From assembly GCA_009733575.1 (NCBI GenBank), contig ML769932.1, positions 1 through 32,602 of the forward strand: 32,602 bases of DNA. Reading direction: 5' to 3'. The stretch comes from Gymnopus androsaceus JB14. Its lineage: Eukaryota; Basidiomycota; Agaricomycetes; Agaricales; Omphalotaceae. The stretch's first letter is position 1, and each line of letters opens with the position of its first letter. Shown piece after piece: positions 1 to 10,452 of the stretch. The position numbers were made by a program, and so were the translations under genes. The notes under the pieces were generated by a model. The model saw only the letters and a program-made list of their open reading frames with translations, did no database searches and was not told the origin of the DNA.

Positions 1-2121
1 GTAAATAATATCAGTTGCCAGGAACTGTCTACTTTTGTAGGTAAATTCGGTAGAGGTTAATTTTTTCCCTTTCCCGTGTGATAGAAGGGTGTTAGGGAGC
101 TTTAACATTCTTATTTCTTGTTCAAATGTTGGCAGTTCCAGATGGAGTGTGCCGGAGATGTTTGCCGTGAAATTTTCTGTGTTAGCAGCCTGGATAACTC
201 GTGTCGGAATCTCCTTTTGATTCCTGAGTTCGGTGTAGAGTGGCGTCATGTGAGTAGAGCATCCAGAGTCAAAAAGAATTGCTCCGTAACTGTGGGCTGC
301 AGCAAAAGCATGGTCGATTTTTCCAACTCCTTCTTTGGTGTCATATTTGAATTTAGAGGAAGGAAAGAGATTAACGTCGACGTATACTTCTTCCTCCTCT
401 TCAGGATTTTTGACTTTGATGTTTTGCACTATGCAGTTTTGATTGCTCGGCAATGAAAGAGCTAATTCAAATTTATCAGCTATTTCAGAAAAATCAAAAA
501 CAAGATTCCCTGGCTCAGTGGGAATTTTGATTGCTGCCCATGATGACTCTGGTACTTCCTCAATCATTGATGATGCCACTTCGTTGTTCTTCGGCCTGTC
601 TCTCCAGTTTCCATCTGACTTCTTCTTCTTCTTCTGCTCCTTAGGAGGTTTTGTCTCCTTGGCCTCGTTGGCCTGACTGCGTTTCTCTGATGGACATTGA
701 TTTCCGAAGTGTCCCTTGCCTCCGCAGTTGTAACATATGGAGTCTTGGCGACTCGTTGCCCCTCCTTGGCCTTTGCCTCTGCCTCGGGAATTTCCTCTAA
801 AGGAATTTCCACAACCTTGGAAACCTCCTCTTCCCCTGTTACAGGCATAGTTTGCCGATTCCTTCTTGTGGTTGTGTCGCATTTGGTGTACCATAGATTC
901 TGCACAAATGGTAGAGATAAGCTCGGCAAGACTGAGCTTCTTGTCTGCTTTTATGGAAAAAACAGCCAATGCGTTGATTGTGGCTTTGAAGGTATCGGGG
1001 ACAGAGGACATAATAGTTTTGACAAATATATTGTCATTGATATTGATTCCTCTAATTGTGAGGTCGTTGCGGATGCTGATCATGTTGTCCAGATGTTTAT
1101 TGACCTTGGCCGGGTCAGTGCATCGCATGGTGTGAAGTCATCTTTGCAAAAATGACTCAGTAAGAGCGTTTTTAGAATCATAATCAGCAAGTAGATTATC
1201 CCACAACCGTTTTGAGTTGTCGTAGTTCCTATACCTTTGGAATATTCCATCCAATAACCTACCAATGATGGCATTCAAAAGATTGTTATCCTTTTCTCTA
1301 TCACTCTCCGTTGCATCTGGATCAGTTATCAATTGTGGATTCCATTCCAAATACTTTTGATAACCAATAGATTTTGCTGCGAATTCCACTCGAGTTTTCC
1401 ACGTGTCCCAGTTTGATCTGTCCAATTTTAAAGTTGTAACCTTATCAAAGGCTTTTGATGCTTTAGACATATTGTTGTTATTGTTGTCGGAATCTGATTC
1501 GAATGCCCCTGATGATTCAGAACCTGAATCTGATGGATCTGATGGAGATGGGGGTGTAGGATCTGGTGGGAGATTGCTAGATGTGGGTTGTGGAGTTTGA
1601 TGTGGAGATGGCTGTGGAGATGGATTTGGTGGAGGTGGAGGTGGAGTTTGCTGTGGCTCTTGTTTCAGTAATAAAACTGGAGCTGGTGTAGGTGTAGGTG
1701 CTGGAGTGGAATTGGATGAGGATGAGGCTGCGGCTTTCTGTTTGCCAGCTAGACGTTCACTACGCCTTTTCTCCTGTCTTTGGTTTTCTGCCTCTTTGAT
1801 ATATTCTTCCTGACTAATATCAGGGAGGTCAGTGTAATCCGGTAGTTCTGCAGTATATTTAGTATCCTTGTGAGGTTTATTGTACTGGTTTGGGCAAGGC
1901 TGTTTAGCACAAACAAACCACTTTTGGTCTGTTGGATTCCACCACCTGTCGCGGGTTTCGTCTTTGTCCGCTATGTGAGATTTCAAAGCGCAAGGTGCCT
2001 TCTGATTGGTGGCTGGTAATGGTAATGGTAGAGGTGCTGGTTTACTGCTAGATGCGGCGGTGGTGGCTTGCCCTGATGCTGTTCTACGAGCTGCTGGTGC
2101 AGTAGGCCTAGATTGTGACAT
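1..2121 (-). pseudogene. Ty1/copia family A gag-protease region, 5' part of gag-pol, one internal stop, runs off left edge
   Basis: Read on the minus strand, one frame stays open from ATG at 2121-2119 to base 1 except for TGA at 1138-1140. Order: an N-terminal extension of about 210 residues rich in Pro, Ser and Thr, with a WW/C-containing patch (RWWNPTDQKWFVCAKQPCP); a copia gag domain from about MSKASKAFDKVTTLKLDRSN; a CCHC knuckle CYNCGGKGHFGNQC (694-735); an acidic linker; an aspartic protease motif DSGCSTHMT (262-270 is DSG). Integrase, reverse transcriptase and RNase H must lie outside the window. The stop sits between QR and LHTMRC and fits CGA to TGA. The gag start is usually near the MSKASK position, so the Pro-rich extension is unusual; the ATG at 2121 is 42 bp from the primer site and starts an open frame, so I prefer it. 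Family call is secure; whether the copy is active is doubtful because of the stop. Confidence 0.88.
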
Positions 2122-2162
2122 CAACAAGGGTTATGTCCACAAATAGATGTGTCAATGGTTAA

Positions 2163-2179
2163 GGCCGGGGCCCATAACC
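2163..2179 (-). promoter_or_regulatory. Primer-binding site of family A (half-tRNA type)
   Basis: On the minus strand GGTTATGGGCCCCGGCC follows directly after the LTR end. It does not start with TGG, so it is not complementary to a tRNA 3' CCA end. It is complementary to the anticodon-stem and loop part of eukaryotic initiator tRNA-Met (5' half ending ...GGGCCCAUAACC), the site used by Drosophila copia. The identical site occurs in family B at 15009-15025. Confidence 0.82.
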
Positions 2180-2513
2180 TATTAGAGTTATGTTCCTAAA
2201 TAGGAAGTAGCAGCAGTAAGTCCACACAGGACTTAGTAGTAGCGATCACACAGGGTATTGTACCTAGGCTTATATACAGTCCTATGTACAAACAATATAT
2301 CGGGCAGGTGGCTACTGCGTGAATACTTGTGGCTACTGTCCATACAGTAAAGTGGGTACTGCGAGATAGTAAGTGGATACAGCGAGAGACTAGGTGGATA
2401 CTGCGAGACGATAGATGTGGAGTGCATGGGATGGTGATACAAACAAATGGAGACTACGAGAAAGCGTTCCATGTATAGTTTGATGAGATATATTTACCTT
2501 TGATATTCCAACA
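2180..2513 (-). repeat. 5' LTR of family A copia element, 334 bp
   Basis: On the minus strand it starts TGTTGGAATATC at 2513 and ends CTAATA at 2180 (CTAACA in family B, so the terminal CA is probably mutated). It holds a TATATAAG box at 2276-2269. Its left part carries about six copies of a motif like CGCAGTANCCAC at roughly 20-bp steps. A second copy of this LTR starts at 32352 in the opposite orientation and is closely similar over 251 bp. No target duplication can be tested because the other end of the element is outside the window; the five bases beyond the LTR are TGCTC. Confidence 0.9.
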
Positions 2514-4289
2514 TGCTCTTCATTTGTCATTGAACTCAACCCATCTTGGACCATACTCTGTCTCCGGCACTCGCTCCAGGAAGTGAAGAGCTATATGAGA
2601 AAATGAGTTGGATGCAATGATCAAAAGCTACAGTGCATACCACAGCCATGAGCTCTCCCTGCAAGCACCTTGTAACTGTAACACCTCTAGCCCTCTCACC
2701 ATTCTCAAGAACACTGCCCCTGCAAAGACAAGTCAACTTGACTTCCTCTCTGAGAACATTTCCAGCCATGGTTTTGTTCTCTACCTCAACATCCAACCTA
2801 TGGTTTGAAAAATATAGCATTCATGGTAGGATCATTGACCTTGCAGATCCACCTTCATCATGTGCCAGCAGACAGGATCTGTCTAGCTAGAAATGATGAA
2901 GAGGAAGAAAAATTGCACTGAGATGCCAAGGTAATTTGCTCTGAGACCCAACTGCAATAGTCATTGGAATGGGTGCACTGTAAAATTGAATTGAGATTTG
3001 GGGGATTGGATGGATGAAGGAATGACTGAGTAGATTGCTATTTCCCAAATCTTGTCCTCTGGATATCCATTCTGCATATTTGCAAAACATCTCTGAAAAG
3101 TGGGAGGTTCTCCAGAGCACTGCCGACCTCTCAACATTTTATGCAGCTCCACAACCTAGAACTTGGTATGAGTAGTTGCTCCCAGTCAGCTGTAGAGATT
3201 GAACTTTGAGGATCATTGGAAATGTTGGTGCAAGAAGTGATATGAGCCAGATCTGGCTGATGCAATTGATGTATATGAATAGGGCTGTGGTCCTAGAAGA
3301 AGACTGGTAAGAGTGAATATGAGGGAATTTGACTTGGTCAATGTTGACTGCGTGGTCATTTGGCCCCTGATATATGGTGTAAAGGAAGCAGAAGAGATGC
3401 TGCAGCTGGGAGCCCAATATTTATATAAAATTTCACCTGGAAGAGAAGAAGAAAGCAGAGAAAGGGGAAGGTCAGTCAGCCACATAGATACAGAGATTTA
3501 AAAAAGGGAAACTAACCAACCAAAATGGCCTGGATCCTTCTTCCTAATTGTTGCAATCAAACATTGATACGATGCAACTGCATATGAGATGAAATAATTC
3601 AGTCAGTGTAACACCAATAGGACATGGAGATGAAAGAATGAAATAATACACACCCAAAACACCAGCATTCCCTTCTCAGCTTAGACACTTCGGTAGAGTA
3701 TTCAACTCTCAATCCTTCTGCTAATGGGCTTGTAAGGCATATATGGTATTATTTTATTGTGTGAGATGCGCTGGATGATAACAAGATGGTCATGCGTGAG
3801 GCTCTTTGCTAGCTACTAGCCATAAGCCAAGTCAGCTAAAAGATTGATTAGAATTGAGAAGAAATGTACCATATATCCTCAGAGTTTCCTGGACTTTTAG
3901 GAGGAAGCTAGTTAGTCCATATTTGGACAGACAAACAAAACAGAATACACATACAATTGACCCAAACCCCAAAGCAGCCCCCAAACCAAATCAGTCCAGC
4001 AAGGAGATTCATACAATACTACAAGTTCACTGAAAGAGGTGCATGGAGGACAAGGGGCACAAGCGGGCTAGGCAGTTATTTTTGGATAAAAGGGCGACAG
4101 CGGAGTCAAAGACGGGAGTGCGTTGGATGAAAATGGCCAAGTTGAGTGCATGAAGAAAATCATCTGCAGTGGATGAGGATGAGAAGATGTTGGTGAACGT
4201 CGTTATGAAAGGAGGAGGAGATGCATGAGTAAGGCAGTGGTTATAGGGCAACGAGAAATCCAAGGAAAATTGACAGGGAAGAAAGTTAA
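2514..4289. other. Unassigned DNA
   Basis: No gene recognised. The only open frames are short and overlap in several frames. The best candidate is a minus-strand frame at 2536-2820 (94 codons, no introns visible, no known motif), with codons such as RLDVEVENKT and EEVKLTCLC; I would not call it a gene. A TATAAAA-like stretch at about 3421 has no convincing gene after it. Confidence 0.5.
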
Positions 4290-4545
4290 AAAAAAAAATG
4301 TTTGAAATAAACATCTTAGACAAAAGAAATGAACGTACCATGGTCCTGAAGAGGTTTTGGCGAGTCTTGGATGGTGAATCGTTGTGTCAAATGAGTGCTC
4401 AGAGCAAAGTTTAACTGTGAGATCACGTTTGGAAACACAGTCCGTAGGTGCTTACTGAGCATTTCTTTTGAGCTTGTTGTTCAAAAAAACGGTCTCAAAG
4501 AGTGAGATGATACCAGATATCATCCAGATGCTCTGGGATAGCTTT
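4290..4545 (-). repeat. Left arm of an inverted exon-plus-intron duplication
   Basis: Read on the minus strand this arm resembles the plus strand at 5055-5330. The exon part translates as KHLRTVFPNVISQLNF...LSTHLTQ...PKPLQDHG and ends at a GTACGT donor just after CCATG (about 4340). The right arm has the matching KRLWTAFPS...LSTFIQ...PKPLQAHG before GTATGT. The likeness continues into the following T-rich intron and, on the other side, into an untranslated stretch with GATGATATCAGATACCATC-like sequence. The protein is not recognised. The two copies may be the long inverted ends of a DNA element or an old inverted gene duplication. Confidence 0.6.
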
Positions 4546-5054
4546 AATATCTATATATTAGTATTGAATATCCAGAAAATAGAGATTCACAGCATGTGAG
4601 CATGCCAATCTCCCCAAAGACACTCCCAATGGTCTAATTGAATATCACCACGGCTGGCTTGTTTGCTCAATTAGCAATGCTGTGGGGCCATTGTACACTT
4701 GATTTTGATATATACCAAGCCTTTGACAAAGCACCGCTGAGAACGCCATAAGTTCTCAAGGTATCAAGAATGCATGATTCGGAAGGAAAGTACATGTCAA
4801 CTTGATATTTCAAGTAATCATAAATCTACATAGAGCTGATTTCATTCCATTATTATGAGCGTATATGGTACTAGGACATATTTACAAAGTTCGGAAGCAA
4901 ACAAGATACTTCTCCATGCTCAAGCTTGTCATTGTATAATGAGCTCTTCAATTTATTTGAGACTAAATACAAAATTGGATATTGAGTGTCAAGATTCTGC
5001 CCAGTAGATATATTTCTGAGATTAATGAGTGTATATACATTTTTTATAAATAAA

Positions 5055-5330
5055 TTCAATCCTGGTGGGTCCAGATGGTATCTGATATCATCTTACTGCT
5101 TGAGAACGTTGTTTTGAATGACAAGCTCGAAAGGAACGCCTGTTAAGCGCCTATGGACCGCGTTTCCGAGCATGACTTTCGACGATCTCATGGTTGAATG
5201 TTGGCTCTCAACATTCATTCAACACAATGGATTATGGTCCCAAGGCTTTCCTAAGCCTCTTCAGGCCCATGGTATGTCCTTTTATTTGTGTCTGGTGCTT
5301 ATTTAAAAGTTTTTCTTCCTTTTATAGCTT
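5055..5330 (+). repeat. Right arm of the inverted exon duplication; possible first exon of an unknown gene
   Basis: Inverted partner of 4290-4545. Its exon can start at ATG 5118 (MTSSKGTPVKRLWTAFPS) and ends at about 5270 before the donor GTATGT; the left copy has ACA in place of that ATG. About 50 residues, no recognised domain. Conservation at protein level between the arms (FP, LST, PKPLQ, HG) suggests the exon was coding when duplicated. The spacer (4546-5054) is AT-rich and shows nothing else. Confidence 0.55.
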
Positions 5331-6829
5331 CATTTTCTCTTAAACTTGATCCCTCTTATACAACAGCTTGACCTAGTCCAAATGGGCTGCATACACAGCT
5401 AGTGCACTTATCACTCTGGGATCTTGCAAAGAAAGCCAATTCCCTATGCTAGGTATATTCTTATGCATACAACTTTTCTCCCATTGTTCTACTGATCTGG
5501 GAGATTAGGCTCAAATTCTTTGTTCCTTCAGCAATATTCGCCTCATTTGTATTTCCCTCCCCGTTGCGATGTTGTTGAAGATCCTCATGGATCCCATAGC
5601 AAAGCACTCCCTTTCCTCATCTGCACAGTGGGTTTTGATAAACCCTTGTGTCTCGCTTGAGTGGAGTTTTTCTCATCCCCAGATGGCCATCCTCCATCAC
5701 CCAGCGTTGGAGTCGGGGCAACCACCAATGGCAAAGACATGTTGAAAGCCACAGGTGAGATTGTTCTGACAGCACTAAACAACATCTACATGCCCATATT
5801 CTGTGACTACGTTTTGGAAATTGTGGTTCTCCTCAGCAGAGCATGGAGTTGAATTAGTGGGCTGAGAGAGGTGTGTGTATTGGCTGCATTGGTACTGGGA
5901 CCAATTGGGTATGGATTGTTTGTTGCTGTGCATATTTTTGTGCTCAATTTTGTGTATTATGGTCAAGGTACATGGTTATTTGTTCTTGTTGTTGTGTTTT
6001 ACTGACTTTTTTTTCTCTAGGTCAGACATATACAATCTATTAGAGGTGCCAATACGTCTCCCACAAAATCCACCACCTCTGTACTCAATGTCCCAACTCG
6101 AAGCCTTGGACAAAACTATCTTTGTTGGCTCCACACTTTCTGGCACAAAATCTACCACCTCTGTACTCAACATCCCGACTCGAAGCCTTGGACAGAACTA
6201 TCTTTGTCAGCTCTACACTCTCTGGCTTCTTCCAATCCTAACCTCAACCCTCAAACATTCTCTTGTCCTGATGATCTACTACAACTATTCTCTTGTTCAT
6301 GGTGAATGTTGTTGGGTACATCCCGTTCCCATTCTCCATCTTAAACTCGCAATGCTGGAAGACTATGGGATGCTCCCGGTGTTGGCTGACAAGGTTGGTG
6401 ATGTATGAACATTCTCAGAGTGATACTCATAATCATCCAATTCAACAGTTGCTATTTGCATACCATATCGAATTGTCCGGTGGTTGTAGGAATGTGGATC
6501 TAGCGTCGTAAGAAATTTGAGCCCAAGATTGATTTCAACAACCACGCCATTAGGTTCAGCAACTGGTAGAGAATGATTCTTTTGACATTTTCTATAACCG
6601 GGACAGTAACTGGCAGTGAGAAAGCAAAGGGAAAGGGCATTCATTTGCAGGAGGAAGCAGAGGTCCATGAGGAGAGGCTGACAGAGGCACTTGAGGACAT
6701 TTTCTATGTGTTTGGGGTCTGATTCTTGCACGAGATGTTTGTTATTTCCAAAGTTTTGGTTGTTCCACATTCTCGCTGCATTTTACCATTCATTTTTTTT
6801 TGTCATTTTGCGCACTGTTTAGCTATTTC
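5331..6829. other. Unassigned DNA, possible decayed gene
   Basis: Open stretches in several plus frames (for example around 5530-5760 with YFPPRCDVVEDPHGS-like and VEFFSSPDGHPPSPS-like translations) are broken by stops and do not join through clear introns. They may be later exons of the unknown gene that starts at 5118, now decayed. A minus-strand frame at 6363-6770 (135 codons) has no motif I recognise. Bases 6822-6829 are the left target duplication of the next element. Confidence 0.35.
6062..6225. repeat. 82-bp tandem duplication
   Basis: Two adjacent 82-bp units (6062-6143 and 6144-6225) start CACAAAATC and end CTCTGG or TTCTGG. They differ at a handful of sites, mostly transitions. Because 82 is not a multiple of three, the second unit is read in another frame, which argues against a coding role for the long plus-strand frame across it. 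Confidence 0.9.
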
Positions 6830-7368
6830 CAAGGGGGATCTGACAGCTGAATTTCCGAAAACGTCTATGATCATCCTTTGCCCGGTCCGCAAGCGCTAAA
6901 ACTTTCAGACAGTGAAAATGTTTGAAGACCTTTAACTTTCAGTAATCCTCAGTAGACAATTTTTTGAATAGACAGAAATTCTTTAATAGACCTTAAAATC
7001 GAGATTCTGAATCCATTTGAAGTTTAAGCAAGAATTGAAAGAATCGCAAGCAAAATACTAAAATGTGTAGTGTAATACTATGGTGCCATTCAGAATCACG
7101 CATGCACTGCCATGAGTCATACGACTCCGTCATTCCGTCACTCCGACGACTCAAGCTTCTATTATTGTGCTACATAATTCGTTATATTTTGTACTCAGAA
7201 GTTGGATTAGAAGCATAAAACACAAAATGCAGCAAAATCGTAAAGAAAAACAACGAAAGCGCTGTACTGTAGTACCCGACCACGGGATTTCCTTATTTGG
7301 GATCATCATCATGGTACCCGAAAACTTTTAGGGATGATATCACTAATTTTAATTTCCGATCCCCCTTG
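6830..7368. mobile_element. hAT-type non-autonomous element (MITE), 539 bp
   Basis: Ends are an 11-bp perfect inverted repeat, CAAGGGGGATC at 6830-6840 and GATCCCCCTTG at 7358-7368. Flanks are a perfect 8-bp direct repeat GCTATTTC (6822-6829 and 7369-7376). An 8-bp target duplication with CA..G ends is the hAT signature. No transposase frame inside, so it depends on an element elsewhere. The interior is AT-rich, with GTACCCGA repeated near the right end. Confidence 0.85.
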
Positions 7369-7534
7369 GCTATTTCCATTGCAATGCAACCACTAGTTGT
7401 TTACTTTCATTAATTCTGTCTTTAACTATGTATTTCCACTACTGTTACTGCTGCGCTAGGCACAGCTGGCTTTTATTACCTGTTGTGCTATGGTATTGAA
7501 CAATGCTTTATTTAGGTTGGTCAAGTATGAGCTA

Positions 7535-8266
7535 CACTGGTGGCCAAAACTGATGAACCCCCCAAATCAGGAAGGTGGGCGCTAAAAGGTTCAACATTGC
7601 GTTGGATAGCGAGCAGCAATGCAGAAAGTAGATTTCATCTATTCTAGCACACATAATATAGTGTAGAATGTTCAAAAGTACCCATTTCCCAAAAAGAATG
7701 ACCAGAAAGGTTGAAATTGAGCAACAACAGCCCCAATGACATTTTCAGAGCTTGGAATGTTGTTGAAGGAAGATTTGAGCAAAATATGTTGTTTGAAGGG
7801 ATGTAGACAGTGTACAAGGTCAGGTAGTAGTCCTAGAGATAATGAAAAAAGAGTTTTGACCACAAAAACCTCAAAGCAGCATGCGTACCTGATACCCAGA
7901 GCTTTTCCTGCCCTTCAACACAACAATACTCAAGATTCTGCAGCACAAAGTCTCTCTGTAGCCTTTAAGACCATCCTAATACCCACTGGCACCTTTTTTT
8001 TGCTCCCAAAGGCCCATCTTTGCTGTGTAACCCATTAGCAAGCCAACCAAGTTGTTTGGAGTGTTGTCAACTGAAAATACATTAGAATGCTCCAAAAATT
8101 GGGCTCACAATGACGAAGAGTAGTGCAGTTTGCATGTAATATTTTTTGAAGCAATTTTGAAGTCCGTTGTTGAGCTGCTTGCAAAGGATGACAATGATGA
8201 TGAATTTTGAGCGCTTTAGCGCCCACCTTCCCGATTTGGGGGGTTCATCAGTTTTGGCCACCAGTA
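7535..8266. mobile_element. Tc1/mariner-type element, 732 bp, no intact transposase
   Basis: Terminal inverted repeats of about 52 bp differ at only two sites; both contain ACTGGTGGCCAAAACTGATG followed by a C run and GGAAGGTGGGCGCTAAA. The ends abut TA on each side (7533-7534 and 8267-8268), the Tc1/mariner target. The interior has no long transposase frame; a 100-codon plus frame at 7736-8038 and minus frames across 8035-8226 are broken. The size and ends suit a deletion derivative or long MITE. The near-identical ends suggest recent movement. Confidence 0.85.
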
Positions 8267-8268
8267 TA

Positions 8269-9319
8269 TATTGCAATTACAATGTATATTTTATATCAGT
8301 TAAATGGTGTAGGTGTTAGTGCACCTCAACTAAATGTGTAGTCACGAGATTAATATCGAAAGCTATGAGGGTTCAGTCCTTCATGCTGTCAATATTTTAC
8401 TTGGATCAACTGCCATCCCAGGCCAGATCCGCAAGGTGACCGGTATCATGGTAATAATGATTAAATCACATTCAGTCCGGGTTATCAGTGCTGATAAATA
8501 TACCAGATGATCCTCTTGGGCAATTGCCCAATGGATTGTATCCTCCCCAGCTGCCCTATATTGAGATGATTTAGCCTATAACTGGGTGTTTGGGCAATTC
8601 CCCTTGCTGATGACATCAGATCTTGGGCAACTCCCCAAGTTGATGTGATCCCTAGCTGCTATGGCTGGCAGCCCAGAGGTGTACCATACCAGTTGAATGT
8701 GGATGCTTGTACTTCACTATCAATGCACATTTTGTCTTGTCAGGCTCCAACAAAAATGGAAAGGAACAGCCTTAGAAAGGCTCGCCTGAGGATGCCCCAG
8801 GAAGGCCCCAGAATGCCTAGGAGGCTTAGGAGGCCTAGGAGGCCTAGGATAACTGAGGTGTCCTAAGTTTTTGCATTATTCCTAGGTGGCCTAGGCTGCC
8901 TAAGTGACTTAGGGTCATCCTGGGCCCAGACCATTTTTCCTGATGCTGGCTATGCCCTTGCCAATGGATCCACAGGTGCCAGCTATGCCCTTGGCAATGG
9001 GTCTGCAGGTTATGGGTCCAATTATATTGCCTTCAGCATGAGCAATCAAGTACATGCAAAGGATTCTGACCACAGGGGAGTGTTTGATAGAGTTGGACTT
9101 GCTCTGGACATTATCTGCTCATCAGTTTTCAGAGTGGGTGAGATTCCTGGAGATACAGCTGATAAAGTGGGAGACAGTGCACAATCTGCTTGAGATGTGT
9201 GAGACATCATATAGGCAATGAATAACCCAGATCAATAAAGTTATCCTCCACAGCCATATCCTCCTCTGCCTCATTTTCTGCCTACTCCCAGTGCTAGACC
9301 TAAACCACAGATTAAGGCC
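8269..9319. other. Unassigned DNA with palindromes and short repeats
   Basis: Contains a 16-bp perfect palindrome TTGGGCAATTGCCCAA (8516-8531) with two looser copies of TGGGCAATTCCCC at about 8590 and 8623; a CCTAGG/GGCCTAGG cluster at 8815-8925 that can fold on itself; and a 33-bp tandem pair at about 8949-9014 (GCTATGCCCTTG.CAATGG). The pair lies in a plus frame translating as GYALANGSTG.SYALGNGSAGYG that stays open to about 9193, possibly a decayed upstream exon of the gene that follows. Confidence 0.45.
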
Positions 9320-10452
9320 ATGTCCAACCACCCACCTCAACCATATCCACCTATCACAGCTCCTGTAGTTACATCACCTCTGGCAATTCCAGTAACTCCA
9401 GTAACTCCAGTAGCTCTGATGGCTCCAGTAACTCCGGTAACTCTGGTAACTTTGGTGGAGATGCCTAGCCCTCCTATTACCATGAATCCTGCTGTTCCTT
9501 CAGTTCCTTCTCCTCCTGCTACACCTAGACACAAATCCATTGTTTTTTCAACTCCTCAGTATGCTTATTCCAGTCATGATAGCCCTGGACATGCTATGTC
9601 AGCTCCACCCACACCTGGATGTGCTAGAATTGCATATGCAAGTCCTGAACATGCTTTGTCAGAACCTCCCATTGAATCAGCTTCTCTGGGCAGCAACTGG
9701 CCACATTGGGTTTGTGAAGGATACCAGAATTTGTTGAAGCTGCATGACGGTGAGGAGATGGAGGGTAGTGGTCATTGGAAGGAGGCAATGGGTGATTGGG
9801 TGACACTAGAAAGGGCCCTTGGATTCAAAAATCCACAAGGAACTGTAAGTTCTGTTTCTTTTGCTTTTGGAACCTACACTGTTTAATAAGTTACATTGCA
9901 GCAGGCATCTTATCCATCTGCATCACATCCTCAAATTGTTCATGACTTGTTCAAAAACAAAAAACTTGCACATAATGTACTTGGAAAGAATTATGGAACC
10001 TCAAGCAAATTCAGGGAATCTTGGTGGGTTTGGTGGTCTGCTATTTCTCCAGAGTGGAGAGAACATGATATAGTTGGTAAAATTGTGTCGGGGGGTGGCG
10101 AGGGTTCATGGGACAGCTTTGAGTGCCCAGGGCAAATGGGAATGTTCAGTGTTTTTGGTATCCCTTTGATGGTGGTACTTGCATTGTGAATCTGACAGGG
10201 AACGCAGAGAGGTCTTTATAGCATTGAAGGATGTTACCATGGTTATGTAAGATATGGCATGGGCAAAGGGGTGAGTTCACATTGTGTCAAGATGAACTGA
10301 GTTGTTTTACTAACTGTTATTTTGCTTTAAATAGTGGATTTGACAAGCAAGTTGGAAAGAGAAATATGGTTGAAGAGGACAATGCAGCCTCTCCTTCAAA
10401 GAAGCGCCGCATAACTCGGGCTTCTGCAACTCAGGCTTCTGTGTGTAAATAA
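9320..10452 (+). pseudogene. Decayed gene of a tryptophan-rich basidiomycete ORF family
   Basis: Exon 1 (9320-9844) is Pro/Val/Thr-rich, then carries NWPHWVCEGYQNLLKLHDGEE and GDWVTLERALGFKNPQG. A 57- or 60-bp intron (GTAAGT at 9845, acceptor at 9901 or 9904) joins in phase to exon 2 with FRESWWVWWSAISPEWREHD and GSWDSFECPGQMGMFSV. This order (W..GDW..LE..LGF, then WW..ISPEWR, then GxWDSL.CPGQNGM.SV.WW..DV) matches an ORF family repeated in mushroom genomes whose function I do not know. After about 10157 the frame shifts and meets TGA before WWYLHCE and a stop in the ALKDVTMVM segment. A last segment to 10452 ends in a basic PSKKRRITRASAT tail, perhaps a nuclear signal. Start could be further upstream. 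Family likeness is from memory; function unknown. Confidence 0.6.

Noticed and set aside
697..1155. Plus-strand frames of 152 and 89 codons
   Set aside because: Antisense to the copia gag frame, which has the CCHC knuckle and gag motifs.
5875..6408. 177-codon open frame
   Set aside because: Runs through the 82-bp tandem duplication, where the two units are read in different frames; no known motif, no codon pattern.
7736..8038. 100-codon frame as Tc1 transposase
   Set aside because: No DDE or helix-turn-helix pattern that I can defend; the interior is too short for a Tc1 transposase.
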